Assembly: GCA_964486935.1 (NCBI GenBank)
Contig: CAZAPG010000001.1
Coordinates: 186,001-250,000, forward strand
Direction: 5' to 3'
Length of the DNA stretch: 64,000 bases
From: CAZAPG01 sp964486935
GTDB taxonomy: Bacteria > Chloroflexota > Anaerolineae > 4572-78 > J111
In this document: positions 7,287-15,752 of the stretch, one piece after another
Layout: each line of letters starts with the position of its first letter
How positions within the stretch are numbered: the first letter of the stretch is position 1
Position numbers and translations under genes: made by a program
Notes under the pieces: model-generated
Seen by the model: only the letters and a program-made list of their open reading frames with translations
What the model was told of the DNA's origin: nothing
Databases searched by the model: none

Positions 7287-9488
7287 CTACTGCGCCCAGG
7301 TAAGCGAGACGTTATCGACATACATAGCGGAGGGTTTGCCGCTGCCTCCCCGGTTGAATACCCCAAAATAAACGTAAATGGTTTGGCCGCGCAAATCCGA
7401 CAGGTCATATACCCGTTCTTCCCAGGTTTGGCTGTTGCTTAACCCCTGGCTAAGGGTGCGAATGGTGCGGAAGTTCTGGTTGAGAATGAGGATATTCTGG
7501 GTGTCGGCGCCGGGCACATCTAGCGAAACCGGATAGACGCGCGCGGTGAGCGTTACCTGTCTGGCTTCGGCGGGGATGGCAACCTGCTGCCAGACCGAGG
7601 TAAAGCTGTAGCGGTCGGGGCCGGATACATTGCCTACTCTGGCTGAGCGACTGCCGCTAAAAACCACCTGGCTATCATAACCGCCGCGAATGGGCGTGTC
7701 GCCAAATACCCAGGCTTCGTCGGTTTCAAAATCGCCATTACGCAGCAACTCTCCGGCGGGTAAGGGGGCCGGGGTTGGCGTGTCGGTGGGCGGGGCAGAT
7801 GTGATGGGCGTGGGTGTTGGGGTGATGGGCACCGGCAGCGGGGTGGGGGTATCGGTGGGCGGCGCGGGCAGCGGCGTTGAAGTTGGCGTATTGGTTACGG
7901 GCACGGGCAGCGGGGTGGGGGTATCGGTAGGCGGTTGGGGGGGGGCTGTGGGCGTATCGGTGGGCGGCTGCGGGCCGGGCGCAACAGCGGCCAATGCGCT
8001 GGCCGCCTGAATTAGCCCCGCGCCGTATTCGTTGGCCGGACCAAGGTTGCGGGCGGTTTGAGCCATAATATTTTCAATTTCGGCGGGCGAGGCGTCGGGC
8101 TTAACCGATAGCAGCAGCGCGGCCAGCCCGGTTACGTGCGGCGTAGCCATCGAGGTGCCTTCAAAAAAGAGGTAGGTGTAGTTGCCGGGCGATTTAAAGG
8201 TCATTTGCAGGACGCCGTCGGCAAAGGTGTCGTCATTCTGGTCTACCTCCACATCGCCGCCGGGGGCCACCAGGTCTACTTGAGGGCCAACGTTGCTGTA
8301 GCGGGCGCGGGTGTTATCCAGACGGGTAGCGCCCACGCCAATAACAAATTCATCATAGGCCGCCGGATATTCTACCGCGCCGTTGCTGTTGCCGGCGGCG
8401 GCGACAACCACCACGCCCCGGCTGTGGGCAAACTGCACCGCTTCCAGCAGGCCGCGAGAGCCGTTGCGCCCGGCCAGGCTCATATTGATAACTTTGGCTC
8501 CCTGGTTAACCGCGTAGGTGATGCCCTTGATGATGTTCTCGTAGCTGCCGTTGCCGGTCGAGTCGAGCGTTTTTACCGGCAGAATTTGGGCGTTAAAGGC
8601 TACCCCGGCCACGCCAATACTGTTGTTGGTGCTTTGGGCTATGGTTCCGGCCACGTGGGTGCCGTGGCTCTGGTCATCGGTGGGGTCGGCGTCGTTGTTG
8701 ACAAAATCGTAACCGGGCAGGCGGCGGGTGTTGGCTAAATCGGGCGCGTTAAAATCAACGCCGGTGTCGATGATGGCCACAATGACGCCTTCGCCGGTGG
8801 AGATATCCCAGGCGGCGGGCATTTGAATGGTTTGCAGATGCCACTGATACTGAAAGAATTTGTCGTTGGGGGTAAATTGGGCCGGAATTTTTGGGGGACT
8901 GCCCACAATGCCGGCCAAAAAGTTGGGTTCGGCGTACTCTACGTTGGGGTCTTGCGATAGAATAGTAGCGACTTCAATGGGGTTGGCTTCGGGCGAGAAG
9001 GTGGCAACATATAGCTGGCCAATTTCCTGGGCCTGAGCGGCAAATGCGCCCACATCCTGGCCCGAGACCTGGGCCACTTCTTCAATGATCGGATCCAGCC
9101 CGGTAATGCCGGCTTCGCGCAGGCGCTGGTCCAGGCTGTCAATGCCAGATTGCATAATGTTATCGCCGCCCAGTTGCGCGCCAAAGGCCTGAATGGCGGC
9201 CTGGGGCGCCAGTTTGACAATGACCTTGCCCGGCTCGAGGGCATCCAGGGGTGGGGCTATCTGGGCCGGAACCGGTTCGGGGTCAATCTCATCCGGGGCC
9301 GGGCCGGGTGGGGGTGGTTCGGCAATTGGCGGCGCGGTGGTTGGGCTGACTCCCACGGCGGGCGTAACAATCTCCGGGGTGGGGATGGCGGCATCGCCGC
9401 CGGGGCCGCCGGGTCGGGGCAGTTCGCAGGCGGTTACAAGAAAGACCAGCAAAATAGGCGGAATGAGTAACTTTAGCATTTGTTTCAT
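7287..9488 (-). CDS. Secreted lipoprotein subtilisin-like serine protease (S8)
   Basis: A 733-residue S8 peptidase. The ATG at 9488 is used because GGAGAG lies just upstream and the first residues form a lipoprotein signal ending LVTAC, so the mature protein should be lipid-anchored outside the membrane. After a Pro-rich segment and a pro-domain-like region comes the catalytic domain with D241 (IIDTGVDF), H275 (SHGTHVAGT) and S446 (GTSMATPH). The complete triad suggests activity. A Pro/Thr linker (about residues 505-575) made of PTDTPTPLP-like repeats leads to a C-terminal beta-sandwich domain starting near LLRNGDFET, resembling carbohydrate-binding or P-type modules. The gene sits 19 bases after the recombinase stop, so both may share a transcript. 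Confidence 0.9.
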   Translation of the reverse strand: MKQMLKLLIPPILLVFLVTACELPRPGGPGGDAAIPTPEIVTPAVGVSPTTAPPIAEPPPPGPAPDEIDPEPVPAQIAPPLDALEPGKVIVKLAPQAAIQAFGAQLGGDNIMQSGIDSLDQRLREAGITGLDPIIEEVAQVSGQDVGAFAAQAQEIGQLYVATFSPEANPIEVATILSQDPNVEYAEPNFLAGIVGSPPKIPAQFTPNDKFFQYQWHLQTIQMPAAWDISTGEGVIVAIIDTGVDFNAPDLANTRRLPGYDFVNNDADPTDDQSHGTHVAGTIAQSTNNSIGVAGVAFNAQILPVKTLDSTGNGSYENIIKGITYAVNQGAKVINMSLAGRNGSRGLLEAVQFAHSRGVVVVAAAGNSNGAVEYPAAYDEFVIGVGATRLDNTRARYSNVGPQVDLVAPGGDVEVDQNDDTFADGVLQMTFKSPGNYTYLFFEGTSMATPHVTGLAALLLSVKPDASPAEIENIMAQTARNLGPANEYGAGLIQAASALAAVAPGPQPPTDTPTAPPQPPTDTPTPLPVPVTNTPTSTPLPAPPTDTPTPLPVPITPTPTPITSAPPTDTPTPAPLPAGELLRNGDFETDEAWVFGDTPIRGGYDSQVVFSGSRSARVGNVSGPDRYSFTSVWQQVAIPAEARQVTLTARVYPVSLDVPGADTQNILILNQNFRTIRTLSQGLSNSQTWEERVYDLSDLRGQTIYVYFGVFNRGGSGKPSAMYVDNVSLTWAQ

Positions 9489-9507
9489 GATGCGCTCTCC
9501 AAAAGAT

Positions 9508-10485
9508 TCAATCGGAATCCATTTCATCAAAAACGGCGGCATAGGCCTGGTCAATTTCAGTTTCGGTCAGATGGGTATAGCCAGAGGTGGTGTTGATGCT
9601 CTCATGCCGGGCCAGGTGTTGGGCCAGCATAATATCCTGCTGGCGGGCGGCGCGGGTCACAAAAAAATGGCGAAAGGTGTGGGGGGTGATGCTCCCTTTG
9701 GCTTCGTCGCCCAAAATGTTGACGACCTGGGCGCTGACGATATTTTCGGCGGTGCGGGTCGAGATGGGCAGCACGCGCTTGCCGGCCCGTTTATCGTGCC
9801 GGGCAAAGATGGGCAGCACGTTTTGCCGGCCCTGCTGCCGGTCAAACTCTGCGCGCAGGTTGAGATAATTTTTGATGTAGCGCAGCGCCCGCTGCGAGAA
9901 GCGAACGATGGCCTGTTTGTCGCCTTTGCCAATGATGATGGCCCGCTGCCGTTCCCAATCAATATCGCCGCGCCGCAGGCCGCACGCTTCGGAAACGCGC
10001 AGGCCGGTATCGGCCAGGGTGATGAGCAGGGCGGCGTCGCGGTAGTTGGTCAGCTTTTCGATGAGCGTTTCGGCCGGTTGGGTGACAAGCTGCGGCATGG
10101 CATCGAGAACTTTGGCCACGTCGCCTTCGGGGAAAATGTGCAGCCGTTTGCCCTGGCTGCGGCGCTGGCTCAACTCAAATTGCAGGGTGGACAGGTTGAG
10201 CGCGGCCCACTCCTGGGCGGCCACGTATTTGTAAAAGCCGGCTACGGCGGTGGTGTAGAGGTGCTCGGTGGAGACGGATTGTTTTTGAAGCTGGTTCAAA
10301 AAGGTTTCCAACCACAGCGGCGAGAGGGTTTTGATATCGGCCTGCTCAAAATCAATCTGGTCATCGCTCTCGGCCATGCACTGGGCAAAGGCTTTCAAGC
10401 CCTGGGCGTAGGCCGTGGCCGTATGCTGGCTTTTGCTGCGTTTAACTTGCTTGAGGTAGCGCCCGATGGCTTCTTGAATGGTCAT
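9508..10485 (-). CDS. XerC/XerD-like tyrosine recombinase
   Basis: A 325-residue tyrosine recombinase. The N-terminal SAM-like core-binding domain (about residues 1-115) is followed by a catalytic domain. This has the first Arg in TGLRVSEACGLRRGDID, a Lys in the beta-hairpin IGKGDKQ, the box II motif HTFRHFF, a further His in LARHESI, and the nucleophile in SGYTHL. All six active-site positions are filled, so the enzyme should be active. Its composition is GC-rich like the host genes. It is divergent from the integrase at 10661, with 175 bases between the two starts. It may be a host recombinase beside the insertion site or a second recombinase of the element; context alone does not decide. 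Confidence 0.88.
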   Translation of the reverse strand: MTIQEAIGRYLKQVKRSKSQHTATAYAQGLKAFAQCMAESDDQIDFEQADIKTLSPLWLETFLNQLQKQSVSTEHLYTTAVAGFYKYVAAQEWAALNLSTLQFELSQRRSQGKRLHIFPEGDVAKVLDAMPQLVTQPAETLIEKLTNYRDAALLITLADTGLRVSEACGLRRGDIDWERQRAIIIGKGDKQAIVRFSQRALRYIKNYLNLRAEFDRQQGRQNVLPIFARHDKRAGKRVLPISTRTAENIVSAQVVNILGDEAKGSITPHTFRHFFVTRAARQQDIMLAQHLARHESINTTSGYTHLTETEIDQAYAAVFDEMDSD

Positions 10486-10502
10486 AATTTTTTATAGTCT
10501 AC

Positions 10503-10517
10503 CGTATTTTACATAAA
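10503..10517 (+). repeat. Candidate left attachment repeat
   Basis: CGTATTTTACATAAA here matches CGTATTATACATAAA at 27538-27552 in direct orientation. The decamer CGTATTTTAC recurs at 10590-10599, and CGTATTTTGC at 27338-27347, giving two copies near each end of the element. They could be core or arm sites for the integrase. The match is short and AT-rich, so this is tentative. Confidence 0.35.
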
Positions 10518-10610
10518 CTGTCCAGATAAACGGGGGCAAAGCAGGGATTTTAGGGGTGTTTTGGCGCAAATAAGGCTTAAAATTTTTTTCGTATTTTACA
10601 GCGAGCATGT

Positions 10611-10630
10611 TATAATTCGCCAAAGCGAAT
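10611..10630 (+). promoter_or_regulatory. Integrase promoter -10 with overlapping palindromic operator
   Basis: TATAAT at 10611-10616 is overlapped by the palindrome AATTCGCCAAAGCGAAT (10614-10630), about 30 bases before the integrase ATG. The same 17-mer occurs with one mismatch, in inverted orientation, at 26700-26716 in front of the XRE repressor. This suggests that the repressor controls both genes. Confidence 0.6.
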
Positions 10631-10660
10631 GATTATGTTCAAAATAACAGAGAGGGCAAG

Positions 10661-11560
10661 ATGATTGAAAAATTCCTTTTGCACCAAAGCCAACAGGACA
10701 AGTCAACCTACACAATTACCGGTTACAAAATAGATTTATACCAGTTTAGCGATTGGTTTAATCGTACCAATGAAAAACCAATGAAACCTGACGTTGTTAC
10801 GCCGCTAGATATAAAAGAGTATAAGACTTATCTGGAAAATAGAAAACTGAAGCCAGGCACAATAAACCGGAAGTTAAACGTGCTCAGGCTTTTCTTTCAC
10901 TGGTGCGTAAAACATGGCGTGGTCAGCGTTAACCCAGCCGAAAGAATAAAATTTGCGAAGCAGCAGCCAGGGTCACGCGCCATAAAATGGCTTAATCGTC
11001 AACAAACCTTTGCCTTGCTGCGGGCCGTAGAGGAGCAAATTACCTTGAACCAGGCGAAGGGTAATGAGAAGTCGGTAATCATCGCCAAACGTAACGCGGC
11101 TATGATTGCCTTGATGCTCAATGCCGGGTTGCGCCTGTCAGAAATACGAGATTTGCGCGTTGACGACATCGAGCTAAGGGAGCGTAGCGGCAAGGTGATT
11201 GTCAGGAAGGGCAAGGGCGGAAAATACAGGGAAATCCCATTGAACAGCGATGCGAGAATCGCTGTCAAAAGCTGGTTGGCTGTAAGGCCAGATGAAACAG
11301 ATTTTTTATTGGGGGGGCGCTTCAATGAACGAACCGTGCAGTATCACCTGAAACGGTTAGCCAGGAAAGCGGGCCTGGAACACCTGACCCCCCACCAGTT
11401 ACGGCACACGTTTGGCAAAAACCTGGTTGACGCCCAGGTATCAATAGACCGGGTGGCCTTGCTGATGGGACACTCTGATATAAACACAACCGCCATTTAT
11501 ACTCAGCCCAGCGAGACGGATTTAACTGACGATGTGGAGAAAATTAGTTGGTACGATTAA
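10661..11560 (+). CDS. int: Phage-type tyrosine integrase
   Basis: A 299-residue site-specific recombinase of the XerD/phage integrase family, taken as the enzyme that inserts and excises this element. The N-terminal core-binding domain (about residues 1-90) contains YTITGYKIDLYQFSDW and PGTINRKLNVLRLFFHW. The catalytic domain shows GLRLSEIRDLRVDDIE (Arg), GKGGKYREIP (Lys), HQLRHTFGKNL, GHSDINTT and the Tyr in AIYTQPS. The ATG at 10661 has AGAGGGCAAG upstream. The stop is one base from the convergent minus-strand gene. Base composition is lower in GC than in the divergent recombinase next door, in line with horizontal origin. Confidence 0.92.
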   Translation: MIEKFLLHQSQQDKSTYTITGYKIDLYQFSDWFNRTNEKPMKPDVVTPLDIKEYKTYLENRKLKPGTINRKLNVLRLFFHWCVKHGVVSVNPAERIKFAKQQPGSRAIKWLNRQQTFALLRAVEEQITLNQAKGNEKSVIIAKRNAAMIALMLNAGLRLSEIRDLRVDDIELRERSGKVIVRKGKGGKYREIPLNSDARIAVKSWLAVRPDETDFLLGGRFNERTVQYHLKRLARKAGLEHLTPHQLRHTFGKNLVDAQVSIDRVALLMGHSDINTTAIYTQPSETDLTDDVEKISWYD

Positions 11561-11561
11561 A

Positions 11562-11909
11562 TCACTCGAACCATTCAGACAGGGGCTTTATTTTTGCATC
11601 GTCAGAAATCGCCCCGATGCGCCATAACAAAACAACTAGCAAAGCCTTAATCTGGTCGTTAGATAATTGGTCGATACGTTGGCCCACCGCGCCCTGTACG
11701 GTATTTTTGATTGTGTTTTTGAGGTTTTCTCTAGTTGATTCTTTTTGCTGGATGGCTTGCCAGGCTGTTTGCAACTCCTCTAGCGTTGGCTTTTTGATGG
11801 TTTCATCGTCCCAAACCAGATTATTGTAATCGCCCCAATCGCCGCCAAGCCAGCGCCAGGCCGCGCCAGGTGCTATTTGCTCAATTGCTGCTCTAATGTC
11901 AATCGTCAT
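11562..11909 (-). CDS. Phage tail-fibre accessory/assembly-like protein
   Basis: A 115-residue protein, the last gene of the minus-strand structural-type block. It has a short N-terminal part (AWRWLGGDWGDYNNLVWDD), then a PTLEELQTAWQA helix typical of the small accessory proteins that follow tail-fibre genes in many phages, and a helical C-terminus. Phage proteins of this kind often act as fibre chaperones or attachment factors; that role is inferred from motif style and position, not proven. It starts 2 bases after the preceding gene ends. The last codons approach the integrase stop convergently. Confidence in the coding call is good, in the function moderate. Confidence 0.6.
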   Translation of the reverse strand: MTIDIRAAIEQIAPGAAWRWLGGDWGDYNNLVWDDETIKKPTLEELQTAWQAIQQKESTRENLKNTIKNTVQGAVGQRIDQLSNDQIKALLVVLLWRIGAISDDAKIKPLSEWFE

Positions 11910-11911
11910 TA

Positions 11912-12490
11912 TTAAGCTGCCTTTAAGACAAAAACAATGGTGTAAACTTCTTCTGTGCCGAATAGCGACCGCAGGCCAAAACCATAACTACTTGCGCTTG
12001 TGGTGCATCTGTGTTCAATTCTGAATGTTTTGCTAGATGATATATCTACATATCCAGCCACAAAGCTACTTGTCTGGTCACTACCCGCACTTGTTGAAAA
12101 TTCACTAGAACCTTCTTGAACAACCACGCCATCGGACACATTGTAGATTTGGCATTTGTGATAATCTACCCGGTAGGCTGGACACATCGCAATAATCACA
12201 TATTTACCAGCAGGCAGGGTAAATTGGTTGCTAGAGAGAGAGAGGCCAATACTGTCCTGAGAAATTGTTACCAAATCTCGTGTTCGCCACGCGCCAGCGT
12301 TAAATGTGCCGCCGTTTGTGCCGCCACTCTTTATATCTCGAATAATCGCGGTTTTTATGGTGCTACCCCCACCACCTCCCAGTAAGTCGGCATAGGATTT
12401 ATTAACCGCATCGCTGGCGTTGGTAGGTGTTGCCAGGTTGACAAGTTTTTGGTTTGTCAGGTCTAGCCCGTTGAGCACTTTTATTGACAT
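11912..12490 (-). CDS. Tail-fibre-like protein with C-terminal beta domain
   Basis: A 192-residue protein starting at ATG 12490, four bases after the previous stop; an upstream TTG at 12505 is less likely. The N-terminus has the phage fibre pattern NGLDLTNQKLVNLATPTN followed by SDAVNKSYADLL, the same kind of 'known number of columns' repeat seen in the neighbouring larger protein. A Gly run (GGGGG) leads to a C-terminal region of about 140 residues rich in Ser/Thr and predicted beta strands, ending TIVFVLKAA. This looks like a trimeric receptor-binding or C1q/TNF-like head, but that is inference. It is probably a surface-binding tip of a virion or particle. Confidence 0.65.
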   Translation of the reverse strand: MSIKVLNGLDLTNQKLVNLATPTNASDAVNKSYADLLGGGGGSTIKTAIIRDIKSGGTNGGTFNAGAWRTRDLVTISQDSIGLSLSSNQFTLPAGKYVIIAMCPAYRVDYHKCQIYNVSDGVVVQEGSSEFSTSAGSDQTSSFVAGYVDISSSKTFRIEHRCTTSASSYGFGLRSLFGTEEVYTIVFVLKAA

Positions 12491-12494
12491 TGTA

Positions 12495-13508
12495 TTAACC
12501 CACAATCACTACTCTATACTCATTGGCGCTGGGGGCGGTGGCAAAACGCAGGGTGACGTTGTTGGTATCCGTGCGTTCCACATCACATAAAACGGTGTCC
12601 CAGGGGGTGCTATTGCGATAGACGGTTACGGTCACATCTCGCGTTCCCAGGGCGTGGTTGATAACCGGGTTGGCATTGTTTGGAATGTTGGCCGCGTAGC
12701 GTTTCATGTACGCCAGGTCGGGGATGTCAGCCGCCATTAAAGCGCGGGGAGACATTACGCCAGATGAGCCATTAGGCGAAGCCAGCACCAGGTTGGCGGC
12801 CAGGCTATCCATTGTCAGTTGTTGGTTGGACAGGCCCATAAAAGCGTCTACGTTAGCGTGTAGAGTTACCGGGTCGTGGGGCGTTCCGGTAACGGCGGCA
12901 AAGGTCAAGCTTGTTGTGCCCACAGTAATGGGCGCATTAGTAGTCAGCATAAAGGCCGTGTCGCCGTTGACCGTGCCCTGTTCAACCGTAACCCACATAC
13001 CCGGTGTCACTTCGGCATCGGAATCGGCGTCGGCGGCGCGACTCCACGCGCCTGATGCAACCACGTAAATGCCGTTTTGTGAGGCGGTGGATTGATTTTT
13101 GACCAGCACCCTATCGCCAACGGATAGCGCCACGCCGTCAATGGTTTGCGTGCCGCTAAGGGTGATGTTGCCAGTAGTGGCAACCCGTACCGAGCCTTTA
13201 TAGTCCAAGCCATTGACTAACGCCTGAAGCTGGCCGAAGGTAGCCGCGTCGCTGGCCGCCGTGCCATCGGCCAGGTTGGTGATTTTTTGGCTGTTCAGGC
13301 TAACGGCGTTGGTGGGGGGTGTAATCTGGTCGAGCCTGCCCAGCGTAACCCAGGCTGAATTAGTGCGATATTCAATTGTTTTGTTGGTTGAATTGTAATA
13401 AAGCTGGCCTTCGGCTGGCGAGCCGGGGGCGGCGGCCAGGATGTGCAGCAGCAGGTTTAGTAATTGGTTTTTGTTGAGGTCAAGATTAGTTAAAATTGGG
13501 ATAGCCAT
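12495..13508 (-). CDS. Phage tail-fibre-like protein
   Basis: A 337-residue protein with phage fibre features. The opening NLDLNKNQLLN resembles the next gene's start. The segment SPAEGQLYYNSTNKTIEYR is followed by NAVSLNSQKITNLADGTAASDAATFGQL, a motif typical of distal tail or fibre proteins. A middle domain with GVALSVGDRVLVKNQS and NGIYVVASGAWSRA is a module found repeatedly in phage fibres. The C-terminus (HALGTRDVTVTVYRN, then EYRVVIVG) resembles that of the 100-residue protein encoded just upstream. It lies in a co-directional run of four genes with small gaps. The family resemblance is strong, but no other tail gene accompanies it. Confidence 0.75.
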   Translation of the reverse strand: MAIPILTNLDLNKNQLLNLLLHILAAAPGSPAEGQLYYNSTNKTIEYRTNSAWVTLGRLDQITPPTNAVSLNSQKITNLADGTAASDAATFGQLQALVNGLDYKGSVRVATTGNITLSGTQTIDGVALSVGDRVLVKNQSTASQNGIYVVASGAWSRAADADSDAEVTPGMWVTVEQGTVNGDTAFMLTTNAPITVGTTSLTFAAVTGTPHDPVTLHANVDAFMGLSNQQLTMDSLAANLVLASPNGSSGVMSPRALMAADIPDLAYMKRYAANIPNNANPVINHALGTRDVTVTVYRNSTPWDTVLCDVERTDTNNVTLRFATAPSANEYRVVIVG

Positions 13509-13519
13509 TTTTTATGCTC

Positions 13520-13822
13520 CTAATTACAGTAGGCTTCGCCACTGGTAATGGCGCTAAAGCTGACGGTCACTTGGTTGATTGAATCGTGGTTAATGTCGCC
13601 CAAAACGACTTGCCCCGATGAATCAACAACTTGCACGGTGGGATATTTGCCCAGGTTGTGAGTTACCACCCAGGTATCCGCCGCGACAGTTTGCACGTGG
13701 CGGTAATTGGCGTCGCCAACGCCGCCGCCAAGCAGCGCGTCAATTTCGATTTTAGAGTAATAGCGGTCATCGTGGCGATGGTATTTAGCTGCAAACAGTC
13801 GTTTTAGCACCAGATAGAACAT
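13520..13822 (-). CDS. Small tail-fibre-like protein with H-x-H segment
   Basis: A 100-residue protein. Residues about 15-30 read YHRHDDRYYSKIEID, the H-x-H and YY-x-K-x-E-(I/V)-D pattern used in phage tail fibres and spikes. The C-terminal half (VTHNLGKYPTVQVVDSSG, then NQVTVSFSAITSGEAYCN) is the short beta domain that often caps phage fibres and that also ends the next gene's product. The start codon overlaps the upstream gene's stop (both at 13822), indicating coupled translation. It may be a separate distal tip or a split part of a longer fibre. A virion role is inferred. Confidence 0.65.
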   Translation of the reverse strand: MFYLVLKRLFAAKYHRHDDRYYSKIEIDALLGGGVGDANYRHVQTVAADTWVVTHNLGKYPTVQVVDSSGQVVLGDINHDSINQVTVSFSAITSGEAYCN

Positions 13823-15048
13823 CAGGTAATCTCCAGGACTACTTGAAACTGGATTGATGAGCCTTTACGGAACAAGGTCAACGTGCGAACCGCATCTTTT
13901 TGAACTCCGATATAGGGGGTCCAATCGTTGGCTGTTTCGTCCCAACGGTAATTCCCGCAACCATAGGCAGCGGCAAAATGGTTATATGACAAACGATAGC
14001 TACACTCGGAGGCATCCGGGGGTTGGTTAATGGATATTATTCGGACGTTCTTGGCCGGGCCGCACGTGTTCCCGTTGCTGTCCTGTCCAAGGTGGATACA
14101 TATCCAATTGCCCAAAGGGGGCAGGACATCCCAATTAACATATTGGCTGTCAAACGTGTACTGGTTGCCGTTCTGAGACACGAGAGAGCCATATATCACC
14201 TGAAAATCAGGGCAGGGTACTTGAGAGCAGTCGTTACAGTCGGTAACGTAGGGCGGGTCCGGGGGTGGTGGAACATCTGCGCGGAAATAAAACAGATTGT
14301 TTGCTGCGCCGGTGAGGTTTAATAAATCAGTGATGAATTCTTGTTCTGTAGGTGATGCACCATTATTGCCATATTCAGTAGCCAAATTACTAATTGCCCC
14401 GTTTGCGTCATTGGCTTCATACAGAGCACACACTAGGTCATCACGATTACCTTGGGTAATGGTGGTCAAATTGCCAAAGTCGATGGAAAAAGAAATCAAT
14501 GATTTAACAATCCCCCAGGTTGCGCCAGCCACAACAGCGATGGTATCAAACGGGCCAGAATTAGGATTTGTGAGAATACTCAAAACCGTTGCAAAAACCA
14601 TATCAACACCTATGTCCGCTATGTTTGCCAGATTTGAAACATTAATTTGGTTAAGTTGAGTAAAGATATATTCCAGATTACTCACCAACTGATTGGCAAC
14701 TCCGCATTTGCGGCTGTAGTACGCCGATGAGCCGGGTGTCTCGCTGGGAATAGTCCAATTGGGGGGCGGGTCGGCAAATTCTATACCTTGTTCTGGCTCT
14801 AATTCACTATCCAGACCAAAATAAGTAATTCTGTACAGCAACGGTGGGCAACGAAAATTCAGGTTTTGCAGGGCAGTTATCAGGTCGTTGAAATTGGTAT
14901 TTTGCGCGGCAGTTTCGGCCACGCTGCGGGTTTCCAATACGGTTCTGATTTCTTCAAGTTTTTGCGTAGCAGCTTGAATATCGTTGACTGCCGCAATCAG
15001 TTGATTATAGGCGTCTAAATGATTTTCATTGTCAGTTTGTCCGGGCAT
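13822..15048 (-). CDS. Large protein of the tail-fibre block, unknown function
   Basis: A 408-residue protein with no family I recognise. Residues about 1-65 form helices with coiled-coil character (YNQLIAAVNDIQAATQKLEEI). A middle region (about 110-190) is hydrophobic and helical. After a Pro-rich stretch (DVPPPPDPPY) a Cys-rich beta domain follows with CNDC, VPCPDF and later ICIHLG and NTCGPAK, perhaps disulphide- or metal-stabilised. The protein is encoded first in a transcription unit that continues into the three fibre-like genes, and a terminator lies just upstream of it. It may connect the fibres to a particle or to the cell surface. The gene is real by length and coupling; its role is open. 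Confidence 0.6.
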   Translation of the reverse strand: MPGQTDNENHLDAYNQLIAAVNDIQAATQKLEEIRTVLETRSVAETAAQNTNFNDLITALQNLNFRCPPLLYRITYFGLDSELEPEQGIEFADPPPNWTIPSETPGSSAYYSRKCGVANQLVSNLEYIFTQLNQINVSNLANIADIGVDMVFATVLSILTNPNSGPFDTIAVVAGATWGIVKSLISFSIDFGNLTTITQGNRDDLVCALYEANDANGAISNLATEYGNNGASPTEQEFITDLLNLTGAANNLFYFRADVPPPPDPPYVTDCNDCSQVPCPDFQVIYGSLVSQNGNQYTFDSQYVNWDVLPPLGNWICIHLGQDSNGNTCGPAKNVRIISINQPPDASECSYRLSYNHFAAAYGCGNYRWDETANDWTPYIGVQKDAVRTLTLFRKGSSIQFQVVLEIT

Positions 15049-15064
15049 AAGTCACCATCCAAAG

Positions 15065-15093
15065 AATTAAAAAAGGGGGCATTGCTGCCCCCT
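15065..15093 (-). terminator. Rho-independent terminator after the 200-residue protein gene
   Basis: Stem AGGGGGCA/TGCCCCCT (15074-15081 with 15086-15093, loop TTGC) followed on the minus strand by TTTTTT. It closes the two-gene unit 15106-16076 and separates it from the tail-fibre genes downstream. Confidence 0.85.
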
Positions 15094-15105
15094 GCGGGTT
15101 TGAGG

Positions 15106-15708
15106 TTAGGGCCGCCGGTCTTTGCTGCGGCTGCGATAGGTGATGCGCTTGGCGGCTACCAGAGAACTGGGGTTCATGTTGTCAATCATGAAGGTGCGCG
15201 TGGTCAACCCCTCACCGGTAAATTCGGCGGCCAGGGCCGAAACATCAACCCCCAACAAGCCAGCGTTTTGGTACAGGGCGTTGTTGCCGCCAGGGATAAC
15301 CAGGTCATCACGCACGGACGGCCAGGTAAAGCTGCGCTGGCGACCAGTCTCCATCTCGAAAAACAAGGCCCCGCGTTCTTTGATATTGCTGGTTTCTGCC
15401 GGGCCGGTCAGAGCGCCGCCAACGGTGTAATCGGTCGTGTCGCTGATGAAGCGGACGGTTTTGATTTCGGCGTCGGAGAGGTTGGTCAGGTTGTTCAAGG
15501 CGTTGAGCAGGTCGGCATCAAAAACATCAAACTTGCCTGTACCGATAAAGGTAGGGTTGAGTTCCACTTCCATGTAGGCTTCCTTGCCCGCCTTGTCGCG
15601 GAAGGTGATACCCACAAATTCGCGCCGTTGGACGCCGGTTAGAAACGTGTTGATAGCTGCTATGGCGGGCAGCCCTTGAGCAATTAAATCAGCAATTGTA
15701 ACACCCAT
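15106..15708 (-). CDS. Unknown protein, candidate structural subunit of the element
   Basis: A 200-residue protein of unknown family. The N-terminus is a hydrophobic helix (TIADLIAQGLPAIAAINTFL), followed by beta-rich sequence (REFVGITFRDKAGKEAYMEVEL) and a C-terminus ending in a basic tail (KRITYRSRSKDRRP). There are no cysteines or catalytic motifs. It has the strongest ribosome site in the block (AAAGGAGA, six bases before the ATG) and is followed at once by a strong terminator, so with the 107-residue gene it forms a short unit built for high expression. That is what one expects of a major structural protein, but this is inference. A structure prediction against viral coat folds would be informative. 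Confidence 0.5.
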   Translation of the reverse strand: MGVTIADLIAQGLPAIAAINTFLTGVQRREFVGITFRDKAGKEAYMEVELNPTFIGTGKFDVFDADLLNALNNLTNLSDAEIKTVRFISDTTDYTVGGALTGPAETSNIKERGALFFEMETGRQRSFTWPSVRDDLVIPGGNNALYQNAGLLGVDVSALAAEFTGEGLTTRTFMIDNMNPSSLVAAKRITYRSRSKDRRP

Positions 15709-15752
15709 GATAAATCTCCTTTCGGGTTTTTAATGGTTTGGCAAATTAAAAA

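Noticed and set aside
7800..7960. Tandem DNA repeat in the subtilase gene
   Set aside because: It encodes the Pro/Thr linker of the protein, so it is coding rather than a separate repeat element.
9193..10497. 434-codon plus-strand frame across the subtilase start and the XerD-like recombinase
   Set aside because: It crosses two well-supported minus-strand genes, has Gly/Ala-rich shadow composition and no recognisable domain.
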